A stretch of 64,000 bases of DNA, taken from NCBI GenBank assembly GCA_944472155.2, contig OX235272.1, forward strand, positions 99,826,020 through 99,890,019, in the 5' to 3' direction. The translations under genes were made by a program, and so were the position numbers. This document shows, piece by piece, positions 34,240-45,358 of the stretch. The notes below the pieces were generated by a model, which had not been told where the DNA came from, did not search any database, and worked only from the letters and a program-made list of their open reading frames with translations. Origin of the DNA: Trichobilharzia szidati (taxonomy: Eukaryota > Platyhelminthes > Trematoda > Strigeidida > Schistosomatidae). Positions within the stretch are counted from its first letter, which is position 1. The number at the start of each line of letters is the position of its first letter.

Positions 34240-35044
34240 GCTTTTGGTTTCAAGTGGCCTTGGTTTTGGGGGAAGATTTAACTGATGTAAAATTGTGATT
34301 TCATAGACATAACTCAGACTCATACGTGAAAGAAAGTTATTATCCTGGAATAAGGACAAGCTGTTCAGAAGGTAAGGAGGACGTTATTTTTCAGTTGATT
34401 TGTGTATATACTATTGTGCATTGAGTTGCACTGAGTTCTTAGTGCAACTATATGTAACTGCATTTACATGAAGTGAAACATTACAAATGCTTCTGGTTTT
34501 AGAAAAAAACATGATTCTTTTCATCAAGTTTAGTAATGAAGAATGGAATTTCTTCCACGTAAGTGTTATTTAATTGAAGTTGTAATCTGTGTAGGCCTTA
34601 AAAGGAATGAATTGGGCATGGAGAACTCCTAAGTAAACCGAAAGTGCTATTAGTTTACTAAATCTTACTGACTTCCTGCATAAATTTGATATTTGTCAAG
34701 CGTTTATTTAAAATCTGCTGGAGTATTCAGTAAAGCAAAATTTGTAGTGCATAATTCCAAAACTTGTTGTAGTCATTGGTATTGCCAGGATACCACTCAC
34801 TCGTTTCATGCAGCCGAAATATACAAATCTCGCTTTGTTGAGGAAACTCTATAATGTCTGCAAAAGTGGTGCGTCAGTTAATGAGTTTCATAAAGTCTAC
34901 AGAATGTTTTCTATTCAGTGATTACTGTTTCCAAATTATCCGAGAAAACACATTTCCGACTGGGATGTAACATAAGGCTAAATCCTTAAACTGTCATCTT
35001 TGTATCATTTCAATGCAATCACACATATATCAGTAGGATAGTCT
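34240..35044. other. Non-coding stretch
   Basis: It may contain more decayed Gypsy RT next to 34235, but I cannot read motifs in it. Otherwise nothing. Confidence 0.35.
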
Positions 35045-36700
35045 ATTGACTTGCCTAAACTCCAAAGTATTGTTGACCTAGGACTCAGGTACTCTAGTGA
35101 CCTGACATTTTCTGAGCAAGTGGCAACACAGACGCGCAAATCGAGGATGCTCTTAGGATGCATACTCAGGAATTTCCACAACTACGAAGCGAAACTTATA
35201 TCATACAAAACATGTGTCAGACCACTACTAGAATATTGTCCATTCATTCTCAGCAGCAATCGCGTAAGTGACAAACTTAAAATAGAAAGTGTCCAACGAT
35301 ACTTCACGTCTAAACTACTAGGATTTGACTGCGAAAAGGACTACACATCAAGGTTTATAACTCTAGGTATCGACCCACTCTGGATGAGACGACTGAGCAT
35401 TAACCTAACATTCTTCTTTAAAATATTGCATAAAATATCATTCTCAGACAGTAGGGAGATACAGTTCTCACCGGAAGGTTCCTACAACCTGCGTAGCCAG
35501 ACGTGCACAGTATCTAGGAAAAGCTGTAAAACAGCACTCCGTGCAAACTTCTTCATAGTCATGTACTCTAAGATCTGGAACAGTTTACCTCTAGAAATAA
35601 GGACCTGTCACTCTATTATAATCTTCAAACGCTTGCTATATAAACTGCTTCATCCAAATGACTATGCCAATCAGACCGCACCACTTATTTCTAAAACGCA
35701 TCAGCTATTAGAACACTATAATGCCTAGACTCGTTAATATATATTATAACACTAAATAAACTCTAAGTTTTCGCAAAGATACATGAAGGAACAACCAGAA
35801 TATAGGTAGTGTTTACTATACAGTGTAATACAATTGATATAAACACTTATATATGCATAAAACATCAATGTTCTTTCATGTTCACATACTTTCTCTTTCT
35901 GGTATTATGCTGCTGAGCCTACTCTTCTGTTTACCTTCAGGTCGAGGTCGAACAACCCCACATTTAAGCTGAAATGATGCTGGACTCCTGACCATTTAAT
36001 TAAATTCACACGTCTCCACTCAAGCTATTAGCTCATAACCACTCAAATTCCACGAACGATCCCATGCTACCATTTGAAGACGCTGAGCAACATTCTGTAC
36101 AAGGAGTATTCATGATCTGAAATGAAGAAGCAACTGGTTTTCAAACAGTTTCCACTGTCTTACTCAACTTTCGTCTACAGTCTGTCATGCAGACACAAAT
36201 GGCGCCAATGGAGAGTTCTGGAATCGACCTCGGTCCCATTTGATGCAGTAAAGCAATCCAACATGACCTTATCTAGTTTTCGTATCCATGAACAAATTTC
36301 CTTCCTGTTATAAAACTACGATAAAACTGCTGAAAAAAATGGAATAAATATATCACTGATCTCAACATAATACATCGATAAACTTTAAGTCAAGGATGCT
36401 GTTCACAACAAAGTTATATAGGAGAATTGACTTCAAGCTTTATTTTCCCAGATATTTGTATTACATTCGTCTGATGTATGGGTTTTTTGTTAATGCGAAG
36501 ACAATATTTCTATATCTCTTTATGTGTTACACAAACAGACTATTTGGCAGACTGTTCCGACTGACTGTAATGTCAGAAAGAACAAACAAACTGTAAATTC
36601 AGCATACACCGAATTATGTGTAATTTATGCAACAACTTATCCATACCTGTGCAAATGGTATGTTCCTGCATAAACAGGAATAAATATATATTATTTGATT
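35045..36700 (+). mobile_element. 5'-truncated CR1-like element
   Basis: It contains the last 225 codons of ORF2 (35051-35728) and about 970 bp of 3' UTR. The 3' UTR from about 36390 onward matches the family tail seen at 40231-40928, 49180-49735, 49736-50480 (minus) and 59090-59450 (minus). Shared blocks include AAGTTATAT, TTGACTTCAAGCTTTATTT, GTTAATGCGAAGACAATATT and CTTATCCATACCTGTGCA. Confidence 0.8.
35051..35728 (+). pseudogene. CR1-like ORF2 C-terminus
   Basis: The open frame begins in the RT thumb region (SIVDLGLRYSSDLTFSEQVA). It continues through CVRPLLEYCPFILSS, KLKIESVQRYFTSKLLGFD and MRRLSINLTFFFKIL, and ends with IWNSLPLEIRTCHSI..LLYKLL before the stop. It lacks the endonuclease and all RT catalytic motifs because of 5' truncation, so it is dead despite having no internal stop. 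Closest relative in the window: 60126-60671. Confidence 0.85.
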
Positions 36701-38772
36701 ATCATTATTCCCATTCTCTTGCTATTTGGGAAATTTCTTGTTTTAAATCCTTTGCTAACCACCTGTGATGCACACTCATTTACTTATTACGGTGTGGACT
36801 CTTATCCAGAAATTCCTAGATCATAGGATTAATGGTAGGAGCGTTGGAAGAATTTTAGTTGCCTTTTTAACAAAACGCCTGTAAGGTCCGTTACGCTTAT
36901 CTACCTTCCTAAACCAGTCATTCGCAAGTAGTGATGAGTTACACATGTGGCCAGCCGCAGTTCCTATGAACCACATCCAGACTACCGAAGTAGACTCACA
37001 TTTTTCAAACCATTGAAAACATTGCTAAGTTGATAATCCAGCGTTCAGGTATAGGACCTTTATTTTCTCTTATCTTTGAAATTGATACTTGTACCTGCTT
37101 TGATCCTGAAACGACACTCGTGTTTGCAGATGACTTCAAATAAGTGTAAGTCCTCTAGTCAAGACAGTGCAAAATTGGTACACCTACCACTGTTGAAAAC
37201 CTCAAAAAGCTACCTGAAAGAACTGTATCTGTCTCTAAACACTCAATAGACAGAATTATCTATCTACGCTCCTCGAGTTATAACAAGTGCTGAGTGACAC
37301 AATTCTTAACAACCTGGCAGGATGAACTTCAAGAGGTCCGTCCTGTAAGTTATGAAAACGAAACCGTTGAGAGCAATTTTATAACGCGGGAAAGCATGTA
37401 GGGTCTCCAAAACATGCTGTTTTATGACCACTTAGATGTTTTAAGTGATTAAGGAAGTCGGAAGGATGGAATTAGCAACCAAGTAAGAACTACATCTTTT
37501 GTTATTTGTACGGCTTCCTTCATCTATTGGATGATGACTGCATTCCGTTTGTTTGACTAGGTATGCCTCGCTTTACGCGGTGCATGCGATGCTCTGAAAA
37601 GTAAAGCTTAACTGTCCGCAATTTGATCATTCGTTCAGTTAGAGAAGCTGGGTTCAAAACTGATTAGTCCGTTACGTTCACATTTTGAATTCCATTTAGT
37701 TATAGTTGATTATAGTCTATAAATCAGTTTTGTTTTTGGTTGCTTATCGGATTTATTTATTTTTCTCAAGCAGGGATTATTTTGTTCAGTATTTTTATCC
37801 GCTATAATGTCATATTTGGCAAACGTAGAAACTGACTTCAAAAACTCCAATATTATAATAATATACTCTGTTTTGTAGATGAAGTACGCGGCGTCATCAA
37901 TATGATAAGTAACACGCACGAAGAGCAGACATATTTACAAATATTCACTTACACAATATATACATAGGAAAATGCCATGGAAAGATACCTTCAGGGTCAC
38001 TTTATGCACGCGGAAGTGATGTGCACAGCATAATACAAAGCATCTTCGTTGAAGAAATTTAGCGAAAATGCGCGTCATATTTGATGGCTGCGTTACTGAA
38101 GATAGGAACAATAGGTTATTCATAAAGTGAAAACGTCGTCTTGTATAAAGTTAAGTCAGTTTACCGATGATAATGTTTTTGGCAGGATAAACCGCCAGTG
38201 ACAGACCAGAGCAGTGTGTGTCCAGTTAAACGTACAAAGAGGAACTGGCAATCTTCAAAAGAAAATTAAAAGCAAGCTATGTTGTTCCAAATACGTATGT
38301 TTTAACACCGAAGTTGCAGGGAACATCGCAAGACATATTGCTTTATTTAACAGAAATATACCATGTAATTACAACACAAGCCTTAATTTATGAGGTCGAC
38401 AACCAAATATCAAAACTGAATGTAAAATAGCTATCAGATAACAAAAATGTGCGTTAAAACAAAAAAATGTACGACGGTCCGAAACGAACTACGGATGGTG
38501 TAATTTACATAAGGCGTAAAATATTATATAATGTAAAATTTTGGTATTTGAAGTTGCAATATAAGACTTAACTCTCCCCACCAAAAGAACGTTAGTCTGT
38601 TTTCCGAAACATTCAAGATTTACAACAAAAACCCTAGGCAATCCAAAACTTTCAGTGGAGTCAATGACCTTTGTACGCGGTACGTTCAACGTTTGAGTTA
38701 CATTTTAGCTTGATTCGCCAAGTGTTTCTCCAGTTCTATAACTGTAACCAATATCTCTTTCACTAATTAGTC
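36701..38772. other. Mostly unassigned stretch
   Basis: Apart from the RT relic at 37015-37160, I see only short frames of unclear meaning. The best are minus-strand frames at 37710-37919 (contains RVTYHIDDAAYFIYKTE) and 38489-38689 (contains ESFGLPRVFVVNLECFGK). Neither has a recognisable family or a clean pair of splice sites, so they are not called as genes. Confidence 0.4.
37015..37160 (+). pseudogene. Ancient CR1-like RT relic
   Basis: The plus strand reads IQRSGIGPLFSLIFEIDTC, then PETTLVFADDFK. This aligns with RT motif B (GVIQGSVLGPLLFIIYIN) and motif C (YADDLK) of the CR1 copies nearby. Flanking sequence is too diverged to follow, so this is a much older fragment than the other CR1 pieces. 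Confidence 0.5.
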
Positions 38773-40230
38773 ATGGTTAATCATATAAAAAAGCCAAGAA
38801 CTCAGTCACCTGTTAAAATGATGACTGATAGCACATATTTGCTGGCAACAACGGGCAACACAACACCCATAGAATATGTAAGTGAGACGCACAGCTTGCC
38901 AATGCGCTGCAAGTGTCGAGCTGCTGTTTCGCTACCATCCACTCTGGCTGGACCTGTCAGCAAAATTATGCTAACAACTAGTAGCGGCATTGCTTCTACA
39001 AACTCAGTAACCAGTCTTGACACAGACCTCTTCACTTCACCTTATTCATGTGTCACAAAACTTCAGATACCAAGTTCGGCTTCAACAATTACTTCGGAAA
39101 TAGAACGACTACAGCTGCTTGTAGAGGAGCTGAAGACTGAGATGCGGGATATAAGGTGTAGTGGGGCTATGAATGCAGGATGTTCAGAAGAGATAGTCAG
39201 TATATCTAAGCAATCCACGTGGATTTGTGACATAAAATCGCAGGTCTGTGAACTTATATTTCTGATAATCCAGACCAGGACCACAAACCCTGGCGAACTT
39301 GACACAGAGTCGGTAACCAAGGTAGAAATCCTGAAAAACTTCATCACGACAGAGGTTATCGAAAGACTAGATACTAAATTAAGTGTGATAATCTATAATA
39401 TACCAGATAATGAGGCGTTGAAAAAGGTTCAAAGTATCATACTTAAGGTGGTGAAAATGCCTAAATCCCAAACAAAATGTCACAGATTGAAAAAGTCAGC
39501 ACAATCACTGCTGCCCTATACGCCCTCAGTTTGAAACACAAAGCGAAGCTAAGATATTCACCAATTAACAACGTATTCTGTTACAGGATACGAGCTACAA
39601 ACAAATAAAAGTTGTCACAGAAAACACAGTGATTGAAATTCGTGCTTACAATCACCTCACTAAACCTAATGGTAAGAATAACAGGACACTGCAAGTCACC
39701 AAAATAGATAAACACACGGTCAACATGGTAGGACTCATAGCCTTTCCTTCTGAAATCTCACAAAAATAGCTCCACAGAACACGAGACCAAACGAAAGACT
39801 TGTGAACTATAATCTTGCACCCAAATTGACCACTCCACCCTCTACTATGGATCTAGATATGTTTCTAGATAGCCCCAAGATAGAAATCAAATCAAATCTT
39901 GTAAGTCGACAACATCCTCTCCTAGCCATAAGGCGAGAATCCAAATGGAATTCGGTAACAAAACATGCCGAAATGCACCAATCGCAACGAAAATCCCCAT
40001 TATTTTCAAACTCCTAAGAATAATCCACGCTGTAAGGTAACTAATATAAAAAACTATGCTAACAACTGCATTAAAAGCACAAATAAGGCCATACTCTACA
40101 CGGACAATAACGACACAACTTACTCGCATACCATGCCAAGTCACACTAGTAGCTGGTGTAGTGACACTATCTCGCAAAATAGTACAAGTGGCAACACTCA
40201 GGGCTCAGCCACCAACCACTCTGGGTCCCC
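38773..40230 (+). pseudogene. CR1-like ORF1, damaged
   Basis: The frame 38773-39534 encodes the N-terminal part: a Ser/Thr-rich start, a coiled-coil-like EIERLQLLVEELKTEMRDI, and the conserved RRM-like segment SVIIYNIPDNEALKKVQSII with KCHRLKK. The segment corresponding to CPILFRF is lost to a frameshift at about 39520. Fragments of the C-terminal half follow in other frames: MDLDMFLDSPK near 39848 and SHTSSWCSDTISQNSTSG near 40140. It is interrupted at about 40230 by a 3' UTR insertion. Confidence 0.75.
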
Positions 40231-40928
40231 ACGACGTAACTTGGATTACAGTTGTGAAATATATCTTCATACTAATAAAAAAGTATTGATTTATAATACT
40301 TCATGATTGTATCTTACAACATAACTGATCTTGTCTGCAAAAATAGCTTGCATTTCTTGAAAACACCCGTTTATAAGAATATATAAACTATCATTATTAT
40401 TAGTCTACATTGTGTACAATTCACTTATGATGTTACGATGAAAATGCTGACAAAAGTATACAAGTGGATTACTTATTTTGAATTATTATCAAATTTGGAT
40501 ATAAATCAAGAATAAGACTCGATGCCGTACACACCAAAGTTATATGGAGGAATTACTTCAAGCTTTATTTTTTTCCCAAGTATTTGTAACCCATCCAAAA
40601 CATACTTGGGTTTTTTTTGTTAATGCGAAGATAATATTTCTATATTTCTTGATGTGCTCCATTGAATGACTAGTTATCATATTGTTCCCATAGACAAATG
40701 AATGCAACCTTATAATTTTACCATGAACCAAATTTATGTAATTTAAATAATACTTATCCATGCCTGTACAATTGGTGTGTCCTACACAGGTAGGAAAAAA
40801 TGTATTTTATTAAATTACTTTTATTAAATATGCTTACTAATCGTATATGTAATTTATCATATTGATGATGCCTGTAAACTGGCATCCCTCATGTAAAAAA
40901 TGAGAATATACTATTATTATACTAAAAA
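40231..40928 (+). mobile_element. CR1 3'-UTR fragment inserted in ORF1
   Basis: About 700 bp starting CACGACGTAACTTGGAT and ending ATGAGAATATACTATTATTA. It interrupts ORF1 between the codons for NHSGSP and YNTQTNFDRIYG. The uninterrupted homologue at 42479-43012 reads NNSGYPQYGTQINFDRIYG, so the insertion point is exact to a few bases. The sequence matches the 3' UTR of the full element ending at 49735, so it is a heavily 5'-truncated retrotransposition of the same family. Confidence 0.8.
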
Positions 40929-41220
40929 AAAGTATAACACACAAACTAACTTTGACCGAATATACGGACCAAGTCATCCGGGAATCAAACCACAGTGCAG
41001 CAATGCAGGTAATGAAACTGATGTTAGGTCACTTAGAATATCTCCAAACAATAGGCAGATTAATAAGTCATGGGCATCACAAGGTACCAATGGTTTTTAT
41101 CCGCAACATCCTTGTCAGTGTTGATCGAACAACTGGTGGGGATGTTAAATCTTCTGAACCCATACCACAAATGTCGGCTCCCCATCGCGAAGAAAACAGA
41201 TACAGTCTAGTGCACATCCA
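40929..41220 (+). pseudogene. CR1-like ORF1 3' end and ORF2 start
   Basis: Continues ORF1 after the insertion with NFDRIYGPSHPGIKPQCS, NNRQINKSWASQGTN and CQC. The ORF2 frame then begins to overlap (REENRYSLVHIQC, compare HEYRNSLVHPHP at the start of the ORF2 frame at 42503). It stops abruptly at ~41220, where minus-strand CR1 sequence begins. Confidence 0.7.
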
Positions 41221-41291
41221 ATGCGTGTACAAATCGTGGTGTGTGAAGTAACATGTTGAGAGTCTCTTCAGTTTCTTACGATCCTTTGACT

Positions 41292-42503
41292 TTATGAATG
41301 ACTTTCTATGTGGGGAAGCTCAAGTGTTTGGAGTGGAATGACAGCATCTAAGCATGTGTGGGAGTTATGGTAGAAGATGCTCAGAGCTCGCGAGAGGTCA
41401 TCAGTAGTGAAGTACTCTCTCCATTCTGAGGATCTTAACATTGATTTCACCAGAGTCCAGTCTGCCTTACTGTAGTTCCTGTAAGTTATTTGTTGTGAAG
41501 TAGGGGTATGGGCTGCATTGCTACTTGACGGAAGTGGCAGTGCACACAGCACTGTTTTGTGGTCACTCCCTGGAAACTCAGAACCTATTAGGGTAGAAAG
41601 GGGACTTATATTGTGGCAGAAGATTAAGTCTAGTACGTTATTACCTCTTGTTGGGGTTGTGACAGTCTGTTTCCAGCCAAGTATATCCAGTGTGCCTAAG
41701 AACTTAGCAAATTTAGTTGGGCCTGTGGGTATTTCCCAGTTGATTTCTGGTAAGTTAAAGTCTCCACATAGGATCTTATGATCGTAGTGTAGGGTGGATA
41801 ATTGTTCCAGAGTATTAACAAGTTGGGTCTCGTAATTACTAAAGGTGCCAGGTGCTCTGCAGGTGCATCCCATTAAGATTATTGCGTTATTTAAGTGTAA
41901 GTTAACCCATAAAGTCTCAGGCATGTTAAGTGTACTACTTTCTAGCTGTGATACGGTAAGTGCATTCAGAAAGTACATGAGGCAACTCCCTCCCTTACCA
42001 CCTTCCCTGTCACACCGAAAGTGTGTGTAGTTATCTAAGCTTATCTCTTCATCCAGTATGTTCGAATTACACCAGGATTCAGTGATGACAATTACAGGGG
42101 GTTTGTATATTACTGTGAGTGCTCTGAGCATCGGTAGTTTATTTAGAACAGATCTAGCATTTATTAAGATTAGGTAAAGACGAGATTTGAAATCGCATTT
42201 GAAGTATTTAAGTTCGTTAATCAGCCCCGAGTATGGTTCAGCACCCAGTAGTACTGTTTGGCATGACGACCCTATGTTAAGAGGAGTTTCGACATCACGC
42301 TCATCTATGTCTATCGAGTTGGTGTGTGCTGTTTTCGGTGGAGAATTAGGTGTTGGAGTGCTGGATTTGCTATAGGCTAAGGCATTTTTATTTTTAGTTA
42401 AGCCAGAAACATGGGCAGGGATCTTTATTTGACCTAAACTTGTGCAAGTATCAAGTGTGGTTAGTGGATGCGGGTGAACTAGACTGTTCCTATATTCATG
42501 CAA
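41292..42503 (-). pseudogene. CR1-like ORF2 endonuclease fragment
   Basis: A 403-codon open frame with an N-terminal extension followed by a complete-looking APE-type endonuclease: LILINARSVLNK (catalytic Asn), VITESWCNS (Glu), CGDFNLPEINW (Asp, Asn), NNVLDLIFC and GSDHKTVLC (Asp-His pair). It ends at a premature stop (IESHS) caused by a frameshift: the next frame continues SPHRKSFIKSKDRMKLKNLS, matching the linker of the intact element. The identical lesion occurs near 61940. No RT follows. Confidence 0.85.
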
Positions 42504-43282
42504 GAGGAAGCCAGCAATAGCGTTTTAGGAGTGTTAGCATCCCTACCAGCTGTTTTCTCAACGCTGACAGGGACGCAGGGGATAAAAAAATGATTAGGAC
42601 CTTGTGGAGACCATGGTTTATTATTCGACCTATTGTTAGGTACTAGTTGTGTCCTTGTATGGGTTTCGTGTGTACTGCATTGTGGGTTAGTTCCCAGCAG
42701 ACTTCTACCATATATCCGATCAAAATTTATTTGTGTGCCATACTGTGGATACCCTGAATTGTTGGTGGTCAAGTTCTGACTAATACCACTTGTACTATTG
42801 AGGGTGGCATTGTTGTGACGTTGGTTATTTGTGTGTGACATGGTGTGATTTCGCACGTTGTGAGGGCTAATACTAATGGCCGCGGGAAGTCTGGGCTTAT
42901 TTATACTGCCATTTTTGTTGTTGGCATGATATGGGGTCTTATTTTCCTTATCGTGCACATTTTTCTTAGAAGCATTTGGTGAGTGTATTTGATTTTTCGG
43001 TGCCAGTGACATATTTTGAATAGGTTTGTTAACTATTTCCCCTTTCTCTAGGAGAGGATAATGTTGACCTTCGTGGGGCTTTGACTATTTTCAGGGGTTA
43101 CTTAGTGACATGTCTATATCTACAGTCATAGGTGGTATGGTTTTATTAGTTATTTGATCACAATCTAGTGGCCTTTCAGTCGGTGTCGCTCTCTGAGTGG
43201 ATAATTCTGTGCGGTTTGAGATGGGTGGTGCGGTGGGTTCTACGGTATCTCTCAAAGGGTTGAGTATAATGGCTGCATGCAA
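42479..43282 (-). pseudogene. CR1-like ORF1 C-terminal half
   Basis: Frames 43282-43091 (LNPLRDTVEPTAPPISNRTE and a VDIDMSLSN end) and 43012-42479 (Asn/Ser/Thr-rich, containing YGTQINFDRIYGRSLLGTNP and VPVSVEKTAGRDANTP). A frameshift separates them. Its 3' end overlaps the ORF2 frame by about 25 bp, as ORF1 and ORF2 overlap in the other copies. Confidence 0.75.
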
Positions 43283-43451
43283 TATCTTATTATTTATTCC
43301 ACAATTAGGCTTAGAGAGATAATTATGTAGTGATAATGATAATAATTATAATAATAATAATACCTCGCGGTACGTTCGAATTTGGTGACACTTTTGCACG
43401 TGTTTTCGCTGATATTCATTTTTCAGTTCTGCTATATTATCACAAATAATA

Positions 43452-45284
43452 ATGGGCAAAAACTCTAACAAGCGTATTCTTAGGAACTCTAGTAATCTAG
43501 AAAATAGCTTAAGCTTATCTAGTAACGCATTATCACCCCTAAAATCAGCTATAATTAGTAGTTCACCCAATACAAATACTTCCAACATAATGCTAACCCC
43601 TGTAATACAGGTGGAAGATATCCTGTCAGCAAAGGCAGAGATTACTAACTTAGTCTCTATCATAAACGACATGCAGCTACAAATAAATGACCTTAGGACG
43701 AAACTAAATCTACTTGACCCGGTACCAGAAACAATCTTCCATCTTAAAAAAGAACTGGGAGATCTCACTTTCCTAAAACTGTTTAAATTGAAGACTAAGC
43801 CAACCGATGCTGAAATGGAACATGTTAAGGAGCTAGAGAACGCTATGGACTATCTATCGAGCGAAGTTGTTAAGAGACTTGCTTCTAAACAGAACGCCAT
43901 AGTGTACAACATACCTGACAATGAGCCCATAAAGTCGGTTCAGCACTCCTTGTTAAGGGCTGCAAACCTCTTAAGTACACCCTGTCAGTGTATCAGACTA
44001 AATAAAAAAGAGTTAAACCGCACATGTCCCATACTTTTCAGGTTTGACAGCTGTATAATAGCAGAACAATTTAGGAAATCTGGGGATACTTTGGCCTCCA
44101 CCACGAAATTCAAAAATGTTAAGATAGTCTCGGACAAAACCCCCAACCAACGACAGGTAGCTAAAAATACCTTAGATACGAAGACGATTATACCACAAAT
44201 CATGAATAGCATCAGTGCCGAAGTATCGAAGGACACTGAAGCACAAAGTGACACTTGCATTGTACTAGGTGAACAAGCGACACGCGAAGGTGAAGGGAAA
44301 CCCAAAAAGGGCAGTAACACTGGAATGAGTCTCAAAGTTCTTGAGAACACTCCTAGGAAAGCTACCGACCCCGCACATGAGGTAGACATAGATGCTTCTG
44401 TGACAGATAACCTACAAATATCGGCAGATAACACTGCACCCAGAGCCAAGCAAGGTAATCTCCCTGTAAAAGCTGAAAAGAAGTCCCCTAAAACCAGGGT
44501 CTCTCCACAGGCGTCCACATATCTCCTTTGTGACAAGCCCAACAAGCAGCATGTAAGCCTAAAAAAGAGCTATGCACGCATTACGGCAGGTCCCATAAAG
44601 GAGACGGAACACGAGGGTGGAAGTGCTCTTCGTCGAACTAAGGGTGGTAGACAAACTGTGGATGACAGACTATACGAGGTCAAAACTAACAGCAAAAATA
44701 GCTCTATCCACACAAAATCACACTCTAGCAGACACGCAAGAGGAGCCGAGCTGATTAAACAACAGGGTCAGACCCACGATTTCCGTAATACCCGAGGTTG
44801 TAATATGCCTATGGGCTCATATAACCTGAGAACGGGACCCAGAATAAATAATCAAAACACATGGGCTACTAGACGGGACACCACTAGGTACCATATGGAT
44901 GGAAATGCATACTCGGACCCTCGTAGTAGCTACGTAAATCCCCATCAGCATAACGGGTATAGATTGAATCACGGTCCTTCTATGTACATGCACGAAATGA
45001 GTCCACAAATGTACAACTGCGAAAGACTTGGCACGCACTACCCTCAAAACAACCTAGAAACAGGTTATTTCGGCCCTGTAAATAACGATCTGAATAGTGA
45101 AACAGATTATCTAATGTCAAGGAATGATTCCAGATACCCACGTAATGAGGCCAGAAACCAATATATGCAACAGGATTATTTTCGGTTGCAGCAAACAATA
45201 GCCCCTCTTGCAGCACAATTTGTTCAGGGAATAGTAGACACACTGACAATCTCTCATCTGAGAATCCCTCGGAACATAACATAG
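43452..45284 (+). CDS. CR1-like ORF1 protein (RNA-binding)
   Basis: 610 residues. It probably coats the element RNA in the ribonucleoprotein that carries out target-primed reverse transcription. In order: a Ser/Asn-rich N-terminus; a coiled-coil-like stretch near residues 60-90 (LVSIINDMQLQINDLRTKL); a conserved RRM-like region near 145-225 with AIVYNIPDNEPIKSVQ, CQCIRLNK and CPILFRFDS as alternating strands and helices; then a long basic, Asn/Tyr/His-rich C-terminus without zinc knuckles; and a conserved hydrophobic end (LAAQFVQGIVDTL). The ATG at 43452 (AATAATAATGGGC) is the first in the frame. The start is supported by homology with 38773 and 59104 only from the coiled coil onward. Confidence 0.85.
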   Translation: MGKNSNKRILRNSSNLENSLSLSSNALSPLKSAIISSSPNTNTSNIMLTPVIQVEDILSAKAEITNLVSIINDMQLQINDLRTKLNLLDPVPETIFHLKKELGDLTFLKLFKLKTKPTDAEMEHVKELENAMDYLSSEVVKRLASKQNAIVYNIPDNEPIKSVQHSLLRAANLLSTPCQCIRLNKKELNRTCPILFRFDSCIIAEQFRKSGDTLASTTKFKNVKIVSDKTPNQRQVAKNTLDTKTIIPQIMNSISAEVSKDTEAQSDTCIVLGEQATREGEGKPKKGSNTGMSLKVLENTPRKATDPAHEVDIDASVTDNLQISADNTAPRAKQGNLPVKAEKKSPKTRVSPQASTYLLCDKPNKQHVSLKKSYARITAGPIKETEHEGGSALRRTKGGRQTVDDRLYEVKTNSKNSSIHTKSHSSRHARGAELIKQQGQTHDFRNTRGCNMPMGSYNLRTGPRINNQNTWATRRDTTRYHMDGNAYSDPRSSYVNPHQHNGYRLNHGPSMYMHEMSPQMYNCERLGTHYPQNNLETGYFGPVNNDLNSETDYLMSRNDSRYPRNEARNQYMQQDYFRLQQTIAPLAAQFVQGIVDTLTISHLRIPRNIT

Positions 45285-45358
45285 GCAACCAGGAGTTAGG
45301 GATAGTAACAAGAAAACCCACTAATTACCCTCCCAACAAAACTGGTTTTCTAAAAATT

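Larger units (their letters stand above)
41228..43340 (-). mobile_element. CR1-like element, ORF1 end plus endonuclease, minus
   Basis: A partial element truncated at both ends. It holds the C-terminal half of ORF1 (43282-42479, two frames), the ORF2 endonuclease (42503-41292) and about 60 bp more. It is nearly identical to 61870-63960 on the same strand. Its 3' truncation abuts the plus-strand fragment ending at 41220. Its 5' truncation abuts the intact element that begins near 43340. Confidence 0.85.

Noticed and set aside
41518..42375. Plus-strand ORFs antisense to the CR1 endonuclease (and at 62172-63029)
   Set aside because: They mirror a well-supported endonuclease frame and are duplicated only because the element is.
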